From JADKAC01 sp964492065 (lineage in GTDB: Bacteria; Bacteroidota; Bacteroidia; Chitinophagales; BACL12): a stretch of 64,000 nucleotides of DNA. The stretch covers positions 14,285 to 78,284 of the forward strand of contig CAZBHH010000012.1 in NCBI GenBank assembly GCA_964492065.1. The letters are read 5' to 3'. The position numbers were made by a program, and so were the translations under genes. Below the pieces are notes generated by a model, which ran no database searches, was not told the DNA's origin, and saw only the letters and a list, made by a program, of their open reading frames with translations. This document shows, piece by piece, positions 55,591 through 64,000 of this stretch; within the stretch, counting starts at the first letter, position 1, and each line of letters begins with the position of its first letter.

Positions 55591-57381
55591 ATGAAAAACA
55601 TAAGAAATTTTTGCATCATAGCGCATATTGATCACGGTAAAAGCACCCTGGCCGACAGGCTGTTGCAGGCTACAAAAACGGTGAGCGACCGCGACTACCA
55701 GGACCAGATGCTGGACAATATGGACATTGAGCGTGAGCGAGGCATTACCATTAAGAGCCATGCCATTCAGATGGATTACCTGCATGATGGCGAGTCCTAC
55801 ATATTAAACCTAATCGACACTCCGGGTCACGTGGATTTTTCGTATGAAGTATCCAGGTCCATAGCTGCCTGTGAAGGCGCACTGCTGCTGGTAGATGCAT
55901 CGCAGGGAATCCAGGCGCAGACAATCTCCAATTTGTACCTGGCAATTGATCACAACCTCGAAATTATTCCCGTGGTGAATAAAATTGATATGGAGGGAGC
56001 GATGGTGGAAGAGACAAAAGATCAGATTACAGATCTCATCGGCTGTAAACGGGAGGAGATTATTGAGGCCAGCGGCAGAACGGGATTGGGAGTTCAGGAT
56101 ATCTTTAACGCTATCATCCATCGCATACCGCCGCCCAAGGGCGATCCCGAAGCGCCGTTACAGGCTTTGATTTTTGATTCCATGTTCAACAGCTACCGGG
56201 GAGTAGTCGCATACTATCGCATTTTTAACGGCACGCTTCGCAAGAGCGATAAAGTAAAATTTGTCGCTACCGGGAAATCTTACCAGGCCGATGAAGTCGG
56301 TATTTTGCGCATGCATTTTGAACCCCGCGATATGGTGAGCGCCGGCGATGTCGGCTACATCATTACCGGTATTAAACAAGCGAAAGAAATAAAAGTCGGC
56401 GATACAATCACACACGTCGGTGTGAAATCGGAAATAGTAAAAGGATTCCAGGATGTGAAACCGATGGTATTTGCAGGTATCTATCCACTGGATAACGATG
56501 AATATGAGGATTTGAGAGACAGCCTGGAAAAACTCCAACTCAACGATGCCTCGCTGGTATTCGAACCCGAGAGCTCCGTCGCCTTAGGTTTTGGTTTTCG
56601 CTGCGGATTTCTCGGTTTGCTGCATCTCGAAATTGTACAGGAGCGGTTGGAACGGGAGTTTAACCAGAATGTAATCGTCACCGTGCCCAACGTATCGTTT
56701 AATGCGTTTACTACCGCCGGTGAGATAAAAGTGGTGCATAATCCCACGGATATGCCCGATGCCTCATTTCTCGACCACGTGGAAGAACCGTATATCAAAG
56801 CGCAAATCATCACCCAGCCCGAATACATCGGTTCCATCATGAAGTTGTGTATGGACAAACGGGGTGTACTGCAAAATCAAATCTACCTCACCACGTCCAG
56901 AGTAGAATTGATTTTCGAAATGCCGCTGACCGAAATCGTATTTGATTTTTACGATAAACTAAAATCCATATCCCGCGGTTACGCCTCTTTTGATTACGAA
57001 TTGACGAGTTATAAACCCGGCGATCTCGTCAAACTGGATATTAAATTAAACGGCGAAAATGTGGATGCCTTTTCGGCATTGATACACCGCGATAAAGCGT
57101 ATGAGTTCGGCAGTAAACTCTGTAAAAAGCTAAAAGATTTATTGCCGCGTCAACAGTTTATGATTGCAATCCAGGCGGCAATCGGCGCAAAAATTATCGC
57201 CAGGGAAACGATCAGCGCCATGCGCAAAGATGTTACGGCTAAATGTTACGGCGGCGACATTTCCCGCAAGCGCAAATTACTGGAAAAGCAGAAGAAAGGA
57301 AAGAAACGCATGCGTCAAATTGGCTCGGTAGAAGTACCACAGGCGGCTTTCCTCGCAGTACTTAAATTAAATGACGAATAA
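55591..57381 (+). CDS. lepA: Elongation factor 4 (LepA)
   Basis: About 596 residues from the ATG at 55591 (MKNIRNFCIIAHIDHGKSTLADR), the usual family start; in-frame codons at 55561 and 55573 would add up to ten residues. G motifs are canonical, including HIDHGKST, DTPGHVDF with the catalytic His and NKID. The C-terminal domain unique to LepA (GEVKVV..., QFMIAIQAAIGAKIIARET) is intact. It back-translocates ribosomes and aids biogenesis. folD follows with the start 10 bases after the lepA stop. Confidence 0.97.
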   Translation: MKNIRNFCIIAHIDHGKSTLADRLLQATKTVSDRDYQDQMLDNMDIERERGITIKSHAIQMDYLHDGESYILNLIDTPGHVDFSYEVSRSIAACEGALLLVDASQGIQAQTISNLYLAIDHNLEIIPVVNKIDMEGAMVEETKDQITDLIGCKREEIIEASGRTGLGVQDIFNAIIHRIPPPKGDPEAPLQALIFDSMFNSYRGVVAYYRIFNGTLRKSDKVKFVATGKSYQADEVGILRMHFEPRDMVSAGDVGYIITGIKQAKEIKVGDTITHVGVKSEIVKGFQDVKPMVFAGIYPLDNDEYEDLRDSLEKLQLNDASLVFEPESSVALGFGFRCGFLGLLHLEIVQERLEREFNQNVIVTVPNVSFNAFTTAGEIKVVHNPTDMPDASFLDHVEEPYIKAQIITQPEYIGSIMKLCMDKRGVLQNQIYLTTSRVELIFEMPLTEIVFDFYDKLKSISRGYASFDYELTSYKPGDLVKLDIKLNGENVDAFSALIHRDKAYEFGSKLCKKLKDLLPRQQFMIAIQAAIGAKIIARETISAMRKDVTAKCYGGDISRKRKLLEKQKKGKKRMRQIGSVEVPQAAFLAVLKLNDE

Positions 57382-57391
57382 ACAATTCTAT

Positions 57392-58276
57392 ATGGAACCG
57401 TTAATACTCGATGGCAAAACCTTGTCGGCGCAAATTAAAGAAGAAATAGCGGCAGAAATCGCTCACATTCGCAATACGGGAGGCAAGATACCGCATCTGG
57501 CGGCGATACTGGTCGGCAGCGACGGCGCCAGCGAAACGTATGTAAAAAGCAAAGTGGCCAATTGCAATAAAGTGGGTATGCAGTCCACATTGATACGCCT
57601 GGATGCGCAAACCACAGAAGAAAAGCTATTGCAAACGATTGACGATTTAAATACTAACCCCGAGATAGACGGGTTTATCGTTCAACTGCCCTTGCCAAAA
57701 CATATAGATGAAAATACTATTACCCTGGCGATACGCCCCGAAAAGGATGTGGATGGATTTCACCCGGTAAATATCGGTCGGGTACAGTTGAATCTGCCCG
57801 CATTTGTTTCCGCCACCCCGATGGGAATCATGACCATGTTGAAAAGGTATCAGATTCCGACAAAGGGAAAACACTGTGTCATCGTCGGCCGAAGTAATAT
57901 CGTAGGAACGCCGATGAGTATCTTACTGTCACGCAACAACGACCCGGGAAATTGCACGGTGACGCTGTGCCACAGTCACACAAAAAATATGAAAGATATT
58001 TTGTTACAGGCGGATATCATCGTTGCCGCATTGGGCAAACCGCAATTCATCACAGCCGACATGGTGCGGGAAGGCGCCGTGGTGATAGATGTGGGTATCA
58101 CCCGGTTGCCGGCAGATAATGCAAAGGGGTATGTGATACAAGGCGATGTAGCCTACGACACCGTAGCGCCCAAGTGCAGCGCTATCACCCCGGTGCCGGG
58201 AGGCGTCGGCGTCATGACGGTGACATCGCTGATGCAAAATACGCTGAGCGCCGCAAAGAAATCGTATTACAACTGA
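57392..58276 (+). CDS. folD: Bifunctional methylene-THF dehydrogenase/cyclohydrolase
   Basis: About 294 residues from the ATG at 57392; a second in-frame ATG at 57371 overlaps lepA. Family motifs are present: SETYVKSKVANCNKVG with the catalytic Lys, QLPLPKHIDE, the NADP motif GRSNIVGTPMSILL and TPVPGGVGVMT. It interconverts 5,10-methylene- and 10-formyl-tetrahydrofolate. Lies between lepA and queE, on the same strand with short gaps, so likely one operon. Confidence 0.96.
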   Translation: MEPLILDGKTLSAQIKEEIAAEIAHIRNTGGKIPHLAAILVGSDGASETYVKSKVANCNKVGMQSTLIRLDAQTTEEKLLQTIDDLNTNPEIDGFIVQLPLPKHIDENTITLAIRPEKDVDGFHPVNIGRVQLNLPAFVSATPMGIMTMLKRYQIPTKGKHCVIVGRSNIVGTPMSILLSRNNDPGNCTVTLCHSHTKNMKDILLQADIIVAALGKPQFITADMVREGAVVIDVGITRLPADNAKGYVIQGDVAYDTVAPKCSAITPVPGGVGVMTVTSLMQNTLSAAKKSYYN

Positions 58277-58285
58277 GTTCCTGTC

Positions 58286-58897
58286 ATGGAAACTAACGAT
58301 ATGGTCATCCCGGTGATGGAACATTTCTACACTATCCAGGGAGAAGGGTATCACCAGGGTAAGGCCGCTTATTTTATTCGCACTGCCGGTTGCGATGTAG
58401 GTTGCGTTTGGTGTGATGTAAAGGAAAGCTGGGATGCAGCGCAGCACAGCGTTTTATCGGTAACGGAACTGGCACACATCGCCGCAAAATACCCCACGGC
58501 TATCTGCGTGGTAACCGGCGGGGAGCCACTGATGTATCCGTTAGACGCACTCACGGACGCATTGCATGCACGCCATCTACAAACGCATCTCGAAACTTCG
58601 GGCGCTTATCCGCTGTCGGGGACATGGGACTGGATTTGTTTCTCGCCAAAAAAATATAAAGCGCCACTGCGTGAAGTAGCTGTACATGCCAATGAACTAA
58701 AAGTCGTCATTTACCACAAAAGCGATTTTCTGTGGGCTGAGGAAAACAGGAAACTGGTATCTCAAGACTGTCTGTTATTTCTGCAGCCCGAATGGAGCAG
58801 GCGCAATGAAATGATGCCATTGATTATTGACTACACCAAACGACATCCCGAGTGGCAGATTTCACTGCAACTGCATAAATACATGGATATAGATTGA
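58286..58897 (+). CDS. queE: 7-carboxy-7-deazaguanine synthase (radical SAM)
   Basis: A 203-residue QueE. The substrate-entry motif FYTIQGEGYHQGK is followed by the radical-SAM cluster site CDVGCVWC (C-x3-C-x2-C), then GGEP. It converts 6-carboxy-tetrahydropterin to CDG in the queuosine/preQ0 pathway. No other que gene is nearby; the start is 9 bases after the folD stop, so it shares the lepA-folD transcript. Confidence 0.93.
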   Translation: METNDMVIPVMEHFYTIQGEGYHQGKAAYFIRTAGCDVGCVWCDVKESWDAAQHSVLSVTELAHIAAKYPTAICVVTGGEPLMYPLDALTDALHARHLQTHLETSGAYPLSGTWDWICFSPKKYKAPLREVAVHANELKVVIYHKSDFLWAEENRKLVSQDCLLFLQPEWSRRNEMMPLIIDYTKRHPEWQISLQLHKYMDID

Positions 58898-59064
58898 AGC
58901 GTGCACCGGGCAACCGGTTTGCAGACGATTCACTCAATGCCAATTTAAAAATAAGTACCGCGATTGGCTGCCATCGGCAAATGCGCCAGGCGACAGTCTT
59001 ATCACCTGCAATCGACAAGCTGCGCAAATGTAATACTCGACGCAGCATTTATGGCCACATAATA

Positions 59065-59094
59065 AAAAAGGCTCTTCATGTGAAGAGCCTTTTT
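59065..59094 (-). terminator. Bidirectional terminator after the first T9SS duplicate
   Basis: A 14-bp stem AAAAAGGCTCTTCA/TGAAGAGCCTTTTT with only TG between the arms. It has T runs on both strands and serves the minus-strand gene ending at 59114, and perhaps queE. A near-identical copy is at 61409. Confidence 0.9.
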
Positions 59095-59113
59095 AAAAAA
59101 CAGATATCAGAAC

Positions 59114-61066
59114 TTATTCGACGATAACGGAGCTGGTAACAATATCAGCGCCATTGATCACTTTTACAAAATAAGTGCCTGCGGCAAGGCGGAGTGAAAC
59201 ATCGTGAACGGATACGTTAGAATCAACGCTCACGGATGCTTCGTACACCAACTGGCCTACGGAGTTCATAATCATTACCTGTGCTTTTCCGCTTTCATAC
59301 CCGTTTAACTGGATGCGGAAATTGCCGTCATTCGGGTTCGGATATACGCCAACGGACTGAGTGAATTCACCGGTGCGCAACGAAGCGGTGGTGAAATAAT
59401 ACCATTCGGTAAATTCAGTGCCACGCACAGACTCTTCACCTGTACATCCCGATCTCATGCGTACGCCATAGGTGGTGGAAGGTGTAAGCTCTCCCGGTAC
59501 GGTAAACACATCTCCGCCGTAATCCAGGTATTTGTGCACATCACCGGTGGACAGTTCCCACAGAACGATCCGGGTAACATCCGCACCCGGCGCAGGTGTC
59601 CAGTGGAAAGTAGCGCCGGTTGCTGTGATACCATCCACATACAAATCTGTCGGCGGCACCGGATCGCAGGTTTCACCACCCACGATATTGACGTTATAAT
59701 CTTCCGTTTCACCATAACTCGCATCGGCACACGGATCAGGTGTACCCATTGCCCACACCTCTCTTACTCTCAGCCTTGTTGTACCCGGTGTGGCATCTAA
59801 AGGAACGGTAAAATAAATAGTATCGGATGTAAAGGAACCGGTAATTGTAAGATTACCGAGCAGATCACCTTCATCATAAAACGAACCGTTTTGGTTATAA
59901 TCGATCCATACGGCAAAGCCATTGGAAGATCCATAAGAACCGGAGGCTACAATAATTCCATACTCCACACCCGTAGTCAGGTCGGTGGCCAAAGTATCGT
60001 AATACGTATAATAAGGCGCAGGCGCTCCGTCAGTGGCATTTGAAATATCGCCTAATCCCACATAGGAGCAGTAATCACCACCGCTGGTACCGCTGCTATA
60101 ATAAGGAGTACAATAGCACTCCAACGGGTCATTTTGATCTACAAACACCTCAAGAGAGGTGCTGCTCTCGCCGCTGGCAGTACACGTAACGATACACCGG
60201 TACCAACTGGCTGCGCTCTGCGTGGTGCTGTAGCTTGTTGAAACGGCTCCGGCAATAGCAGACCAACTGGAGCCATCGATGGAAACTTCCCATTGATAGG
60301 TAATACCGCCTGCAAGCACAGGAGCGACAGAAACGGTAAATAGTTCATCGGCACACACGGATACTGCTGAGGCAGAAGCGCTGCCTGCATCGGGCGTTCC
60401 GGTACAAGCTTCGCCTTCGGCTGCCATAAACCGTATCACCGGGCGACTTGTAACGGTACCGCTTTCTGAAGTTCCAGTATAGCTGCAAATACCACCTTCT
60501 GTTGCACCATCGGTGCGATAAGTGCGTGAACCATTAAAGTCGAGACCGGTGGTCAGGGCGACAATGCCGTTATATGTCCAGCCACCCAGGTCGCTGCCGC
60601 CGCAAATTTCAACAACTATATTGCTGGTGCCATCCCAATAAAATGGGGTATCGAATACAAAGGTATTCCAGGCGCCTGCAGTGGGGTCATTATCATACGG
60701 CCCCCAAACCACCGAAGCGCCGGCCTCCCAGGCACCGGCGGCAAGAGTGGTAGAGGCGGTATTCATCATACTGACAGTCACCCCTTCGGTAAGACCGGGT
60801 TCAGAAGCTGATGCGCCTACCCAGAAGGTTATTTCGGTGATATCGCCTGCGCCCATACCTGCTGCCACCATTTCATCGGCAAGGTAAAGGAACTGGGTAC
60901 GCATGGTCTTATAAAAATCGCCGTAAGGTGTCGGGTAAGACGTTGAGGTCGAACTGGTTGTACTGTCGCCAATCGTGAAAAGCGTCTGCCCGGTTGTGGT
61001 CGTTGCAAAGCCTATGGCCATGGCAACGAGTACTGTAAAAAATTTTAAGTACATCTTGTTTTTCAT
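59114..61066 (-). CDS. T9SS-secreted multidomain protein, tandem copy 1
   Basis: A 650-residue exported protein (signal to about residue 27). An N-terminal region of ~200 residues is followed by an Ig-like domain (~230-315, ITYQWEVSIDGSSW), a GEVED domain (~340-470, VWIDYNQNGSFYDEGDLLG, ending YGETEDYNV), an FN3-like segment (~485-560, ATFHWTPAPGADVTRIVLWE) and a type A T9SS sorting domain (575-650, VGVYPNPNDGNFRIQL). It should be surface-exposed or released. It is the shorter member of a tandem pair with the gene at 61459; about 300 bp of the Ig region and 270 bp of the sorting domain are identical between them. Confidence 0.88.
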   Translation of the reverse strand: MKNKMYLKFFTVLVAMAIGFATTTTGQTLFTIGDSTTSSTSTSYPTPYGDFYKTMRTQFLYLADEMVAAGMGAGDITEITFWVGASASEPGLTEGVTVSMMNTASTTLAAGAWEAGASVVWGPYDNDPTAGAWNTFVFDTPFYWDGTSNIVVEICGGSDLGGWTYNGIVALTTGLDFNGSRTYRTDGATEGGICSYTGTSESGTVTSRPVIRFMAAEGEACTGTPDAGSASASAVSVCADELFTVSVAPVLAGGITYQWEVSIDGSSWSAIAGAVSTSYSTTQSAASWYRCIVTCTASGESSTSLEVFVDQNDPLECYCTPYYSSGTSGGDYCSYVGLGDISNATDGAPAPYYTYYDTLATDLTTGVEYGIIVASGSYGSSNGFAVWIDYNQNGSFYDEGDLLGNLTITGSFTSDTIYFTVPLDATPGTTRLRVREVWAMGTPDPCADASYGETEDYNVNIVGGETCDPVPPTDLYVDGITATGATFHWTPAPGADVTRIVLWELSTGDVHKYLDYGGDVFTVPGELTPSTTYGVRMRSGCTGEESVRGTEFTEWYYFTTASLRTGEFTQSVGVYPNPNDGNFRIQLNGYESGKAQVMIMNSVGQLVYEASVSVDSNVSVHDVSLRLAAGTYFVKVINGADIVTSSVIVE

Positions 61067-61458
61067 AGCTGTAATTTTTAAGTTAAATTAAATTATTTCT
61101 TTATAAGGTTTAAAATTTGCTATTAAGATAGTCATTTTTTTAAAGTCCAAGGGTTAATTTTTTATTAAATTCAATTTTGAAAATTCCGGCGTTACAACAT
61201 CCTGTTGTTTTTGTGAGAGGCCGGCCGTATCAATCATCTCCATACCCGCTTCCCACCTCCGGAGGGCATTCTGAGCGCATGGGTATTTTCCTTTCTCTTT
61301 ATATCAGATTTCTTCGAAATTCGGCCGGAATCGCATCTCATTACCCTACGGGTGAATCACTCCATTGCATGTTATAACAGCCACATGACGCCGTCACGGT
61401 CAAATACAAAAAAGGCTCTTCACATGAAGAGCCTTTTTAAAAAAACAGGTATCAGGAC
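61067..61458. other. Intergenic spacer of the tandem T9SS genes
   Basis: The 392 bases between the two paralogues hold the promoter side of copy 1 (61067-61140, AT-rich) and the copy 2 terminator. The central part has no convincing gene. Confidence 0.6.
61409..61438 (-). terminator. Terminator of T9SS duplicate copy 2
   Basis: AAAAAGGCTCTTCA, CA, TGAAGAGCCTTTTT: the same hairpin as at 59065 with a two-base change in the loop, showing that the duplicated unit includes the terminator. Confidence 0.9.
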
Positions 61459-64000
61459 TTATTCGACGATAATGGAGCTGGTAACAATATCAGCGCCATT
61501 GATCACTTTTACAAAATAAGTGCCTGCGGCAAGGCGGAGTGAAACATCGTGAACGGATACGTTAGAATCAACGCTCACGGATGCTTCGTACACCAACTGG
61601 CCTACGGAGTTCATAATCATTACCTGTGCTTTTCCGCTTTCATACCCGTTTAACTGGATGCGGAAATTGCCGTCATTCGGGTTCGGATATACGCCAACGG
61701 ACTGAGTGAATTCACCGGTGCGCAACGAAGCGGTGGTGAAATAGTACCATTCGGTAAATTCAGTGCCACGCACAGGTTCATCACCTGTACATCCCGATCT
61801 CATGCGCACGCCATAGGTGGTGGAAGGAGTAAGCTCTCCCGGTACGTTAAACACATCGCCGCCGTAATCCAGGTATTTGTGCACCTCTCCGGTGGACAGT
61901 TCCCACAGAACGATCCGGGTAACATCCGTACCCGGCGCCGGTGTCCAGTGGAATGTAGCGTCGGTTGCTGTAATACCATCCACATACAAATCGGTCGGCG
62001 GCACCGGATCGCAGGCTGGTTCTGCAGCACAAGCCAGATAGGCAATAATATTTGCCCTTAAATTAGCAGACTCAAGCGTTGGCGTATGGAAATAATTGGG
62101 CGTCATTCCACCGAATAACACTGTACCATCACCCCAGCCTTTTTCACCAAGCACAATCATATCAGTGGATGCCTGATCTACGATTAATGTATCCATTCCC
62201 GGGCCTTCAACAGTTGCATGGCCAAAGGAAGAACCTGTCCATGAAGTGCCTACCGGCGTGTAAGGACCATCAAATATGGGATGAGAATCAGCGGCTTCAC
62301 CTATCGAGGTATAATACGGATAATTCAAAGAAATACCGTCAAAACCGAAATCCATGCCATCGCCTTCGTTGGGTGCTGCATTCAAGAACAAATGTCCGCC
62401 TGATGACACCCAGGATTCAATGAGAGTCAAGTTAGCAGATAAAAAACTCTCTAATTCATCGGCCATCATATCACTTCCATCGAGAAATACAAAACAGGTA
62501 CTTGAACTGAACACTGCGTTGGGATCAACTTCCTCAAAGAAGCCCAGCGACCAGCCGCCTTCGCCAAATACTGTATTCATGGCATCGGTATTGGAAGTTA
62601 CGGTCCAGGGTTCGAAGCCGGAATTAACATTTGAGTATATCATATAGGCATCCGTACCGGTAACCGGTCCGAGATTGCAGACATTTTTGGACAAGGTATC
62701 ATTTCCGGTATTTTCATCACCCGCAAATTCACACCATGCAACCACATCAAAACAATCGTAATCGGAAAAAGTCCATCCCTCGGGGAAGGTATAACTGGCA
62801 CTTTCGCCAAATGATAAAGTATCAGTAAAGGTGCCACCTGTTATCAGGCCGCCATCCACATTGTAATATAATGCAAATCCGGTTGCGTCTTCCGAACCAT
62901 AGTTAGTTACCGTGATAATTACATCGGCATAGCCGATATCGGCGCCGGAGGAAGGGCTTGTAATTTCTGTTACAGCCACATCGAATGCTGCGCCGGCCAT
63001 CAGATTTACATTGTAATCCTCTGTTTCACCAAAGCTCGCATCGGCACACGGATCGGGTGTACCCATTGCATACACCTCTCTTACCCTCAGCCTTGTTGTA
63101 CCCGGTGCGGCATCTAAAGGAACGGTAAAATAAAAAGTCTCGGATGTAAAGGCACCGAGTCCTGTAGCATAGCCGAGCAGTTCGCCTTCATCAGCAAACG
63201 ACCCGTTTTGGTTAAAATCAATCCATGCCGCTAAGCCATTGGAAGATGAATAGGAACCGGATGTAACTGTAATTCCATACTCCAAACCGAAATTCAAGTC
63301 GGTGGACATATCATCGTAATAGGTATAATAAGGTGCAGGCGCTCCGTCAGTAGCATTGGAAATATCGCCTAATCCCACATAGGAGCAGTAGTCCCCACCA
63401 CTGGTACCGTAAGAATAAACTGGAGTACAATAGCACTCCAACGGGTCATTTTGATCTACAAACACCTCAAGAGAGGTGCTGCTCTCGCCGCTGGCAGTAC
63501 ACGTAACGATACACCGGTACCAACTGGCTGCGCTCTGCGTGGTGCTGTAGCTTGTTGAAACGGCTCCGGCAATAGCAGACCAACTGGAGCCATCGATGGA
63601 AACTTCCCATTGATAGGTAATACCGCCTGCAAGCACAGGAGCGACAGAAACGGTAAATAGTTCATCGGCACACACGGATACTGCTGAGGCAGAAGCGCTG
63701 CCTGCATCGGGCGTTCCGGTGCAATCTTCGCCTTCGGCTGCCATAAACCGTATCACCGGGCGATCTGTTGTAACACCGCTTTCTAAAGTTCCAGTATAGC
63801 TGCAAATACCACCTGCTGTTGCACCATCGGTGCGATAGGTGCGTGAACCATTAAAATCGAGACCGGTGGTCAGGGCGACAATGCCATTACTGGTATAGCT
63901 GCCCAGGTCGCTGCCGCCGCAAATTTCAACAACTATATTGCTGGAGCCATCCCAATAAAATGGGGTATCGAATACAAAGGTATTCCAGGCGCCTGCAGTG
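61459..64000 (-). CDS. T9SS-secreted mosaic protein, tandem copy 2 (5' end beyond window)
   Basis: The frame stays open from 61459 to the right edge, so the N-terminus is missing; the ATG at 63756 is internal. Present in order: the end of the N-terminal region, Ig-like domain, GEVED domain (AAWIDFNQNGSFADEGELLG), then an insert absent from copy 1. The insert has a CARDB-like segment (FDVAVTEITSPSSGADIGYA) and a ~200-residue domain resembling a GATase1/ThuA-like fold (CFVFLDGSDMM, WVSSGGHLFLNAAPNEGDG). The FN3-like segment and T9SS sorting domain then resume almost identical to copy 1. The insert identity is tentative. Confidence 0.85.
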   Translation of the reverse strand, partial: TAGAWNTFVFDTPFYWDGSSNIVVEICGGSDLGSYTSNGIVALTTGLDFNGSRTYRTDGATAGGICSYTGTLESGVTTDRPVIRFMAAEGEDCTGTPDAGSASASAVSVCADELFTVSVAPVLAGGITYQWEVSIDGSSWSAIAGAVSTSYSTTQSAASWYRCIVTCTASGESSTSLEVFVDQNDPLECYCTPVYSYGTSGGDYCSYVGLGDISNATDGAPAPYYTYYDDMSTDLNFGLEYGITVTSGSYSSSNGLAAWIDFNQNGSFADEGELLGYATGLGAFTSETFYFTVPLDAAPGTTRLRVREVYAMGTPDPCADASFGETEDYNVNLMAGAAFDVAVTEITSPSSGADIGYADVIITVTNYGSEDATGFALYYNVDGGLITGGTFTDTLSFGESASYTFPEGWTFSDYDCFDVVAWCEFAGDENTGNDTLSKNVCNLGPVTGTDAYMIYSNVNSGFEPWTVTSNTDAMNTVFGEGGWSLGFFEEVDPNAVFSSSTCFVFLDGSDMMADELESFLSANLTLIESWVSSGGHLFLNAAPNEGDGMDFGFDGISLNYPYYTSIGEAADSHPIFDGPYTPVGTSWTGSSFGHATVEGPGMDTLIVDQASTDMIVLGEKGWGDGTVLFGGMTPNYFHTPTLESANLRANIIAYLACAAEPACDPVPPTDLYVDGITATDATFHWTPAPGTDVTRIVLWELSTGEVHKYLDYGGDVFNVPGELTPSTTYGVRMRSGCTGDEPVRGTEFTEWYYFTTASLRTGEFTQSVGVYPNPNDGNFRIQLNGYESGKAQVMIMNSVGQLVYEASVSVDSNVSVHDVSLRLAAGTYFVKVINGADIVTSSIIVE

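Noticed and set aside
63754..63756. ATG as the start of the last T9SS gene
   Set aside because: The frame continues upstream to the window edge with sequence matching the paralogue, so this Met is internal.

Overview
This 64 kb window looks like a chromosomal segment of a free-living member of the Bacteroidota. The evidence is three (parts of) type IX secretion (T9SS) cargo proteins with C-terminal sorting domains, a T9SS plug-like protein, a TonB-dependent receptor with a carboxypeptidase-regulatory N-terminus, an EF-G2-type translation factor, and several -7 boxes of the Bacteroidota type TAnnTTTG. No rRNA, tRNA, CRISPR array, phage or insertion sequence was recognised. The genes are mostly housekeeping or envelope genes, packed on both strands.

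Layout: 1-3.2 kb, start of a bile acid:sodium symporter-family gene (cut by the window edge), an EF-G paralogue lacking the catalytic His, and a small HTH protein. 3.3-8.6 kb, a polytopic membrane protein, a secreted SGNH-type hydrolase, a secreted repeat protein and a DUF4197 lipoprotein-like protein. 8.6-16.3 kb, cinA, a 2-oxoacid dehydrogenase E2, a CstB-like persulfide dioxygenase/rhodanese, a cyclophilin, NrnA-like DHH phosphatase, ndk and dprA. 16.3-23.5 kb, a giant M1 peptidase fused to what reads as an Omp85-like barrel, then an Rrf2 regulator beside a quinol nitric oxide reductase, with palindromes in both promoters. 23.5-29.5 kb, rsmG (with a 9-G tract in its SAM motif), a PPK2 kinase, two poorly characterised envelope proteins and a response regulator/histidine kinase pair. 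29.5-37.4 kb, a 1239-residue NtrY-like kinase, a TonB receptor, mazG and a small four-cysteine membrane protein resembling NqrM.

37.4-44.4 kb is a complete nqrABCDEF operon plus apbE, the flavin transferase that flavinylates NqrB and NqrC. Both target Thr motifs are visible. Together with a K+-dependent-type membrane pyrophosphatase at 50-52.3 kb and the NqrM-like protein, this suggests sodium- or proton-coupled membrane energetics built around NQR. 44.4-50 kb carries the T9SS plug-like protein, a DinB-family protein, a Lys/Ala repeat histone-H1-like protein with an AT-hook, and a PKD-containing T9SS cargo protein.

50-58.9 kb holds hppA, a PorV-like barrel overlapping a helix-hairpin-helix/beta-barrel protein, lepA, folD and queE. 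The last 5 kb is a tandem duplication of T9SS cargo genes (Ig-like, GEVED, FN3-like, sorting domain). The second copy has gained an extra central module and runs off the window. The best leads for new biology are the M1-Omp85 fusion, the HhH-barrel protein with its PorV-like partner, the His-less EF-G2, the NqrM-like protein and the mosaic T9SS duplicates.
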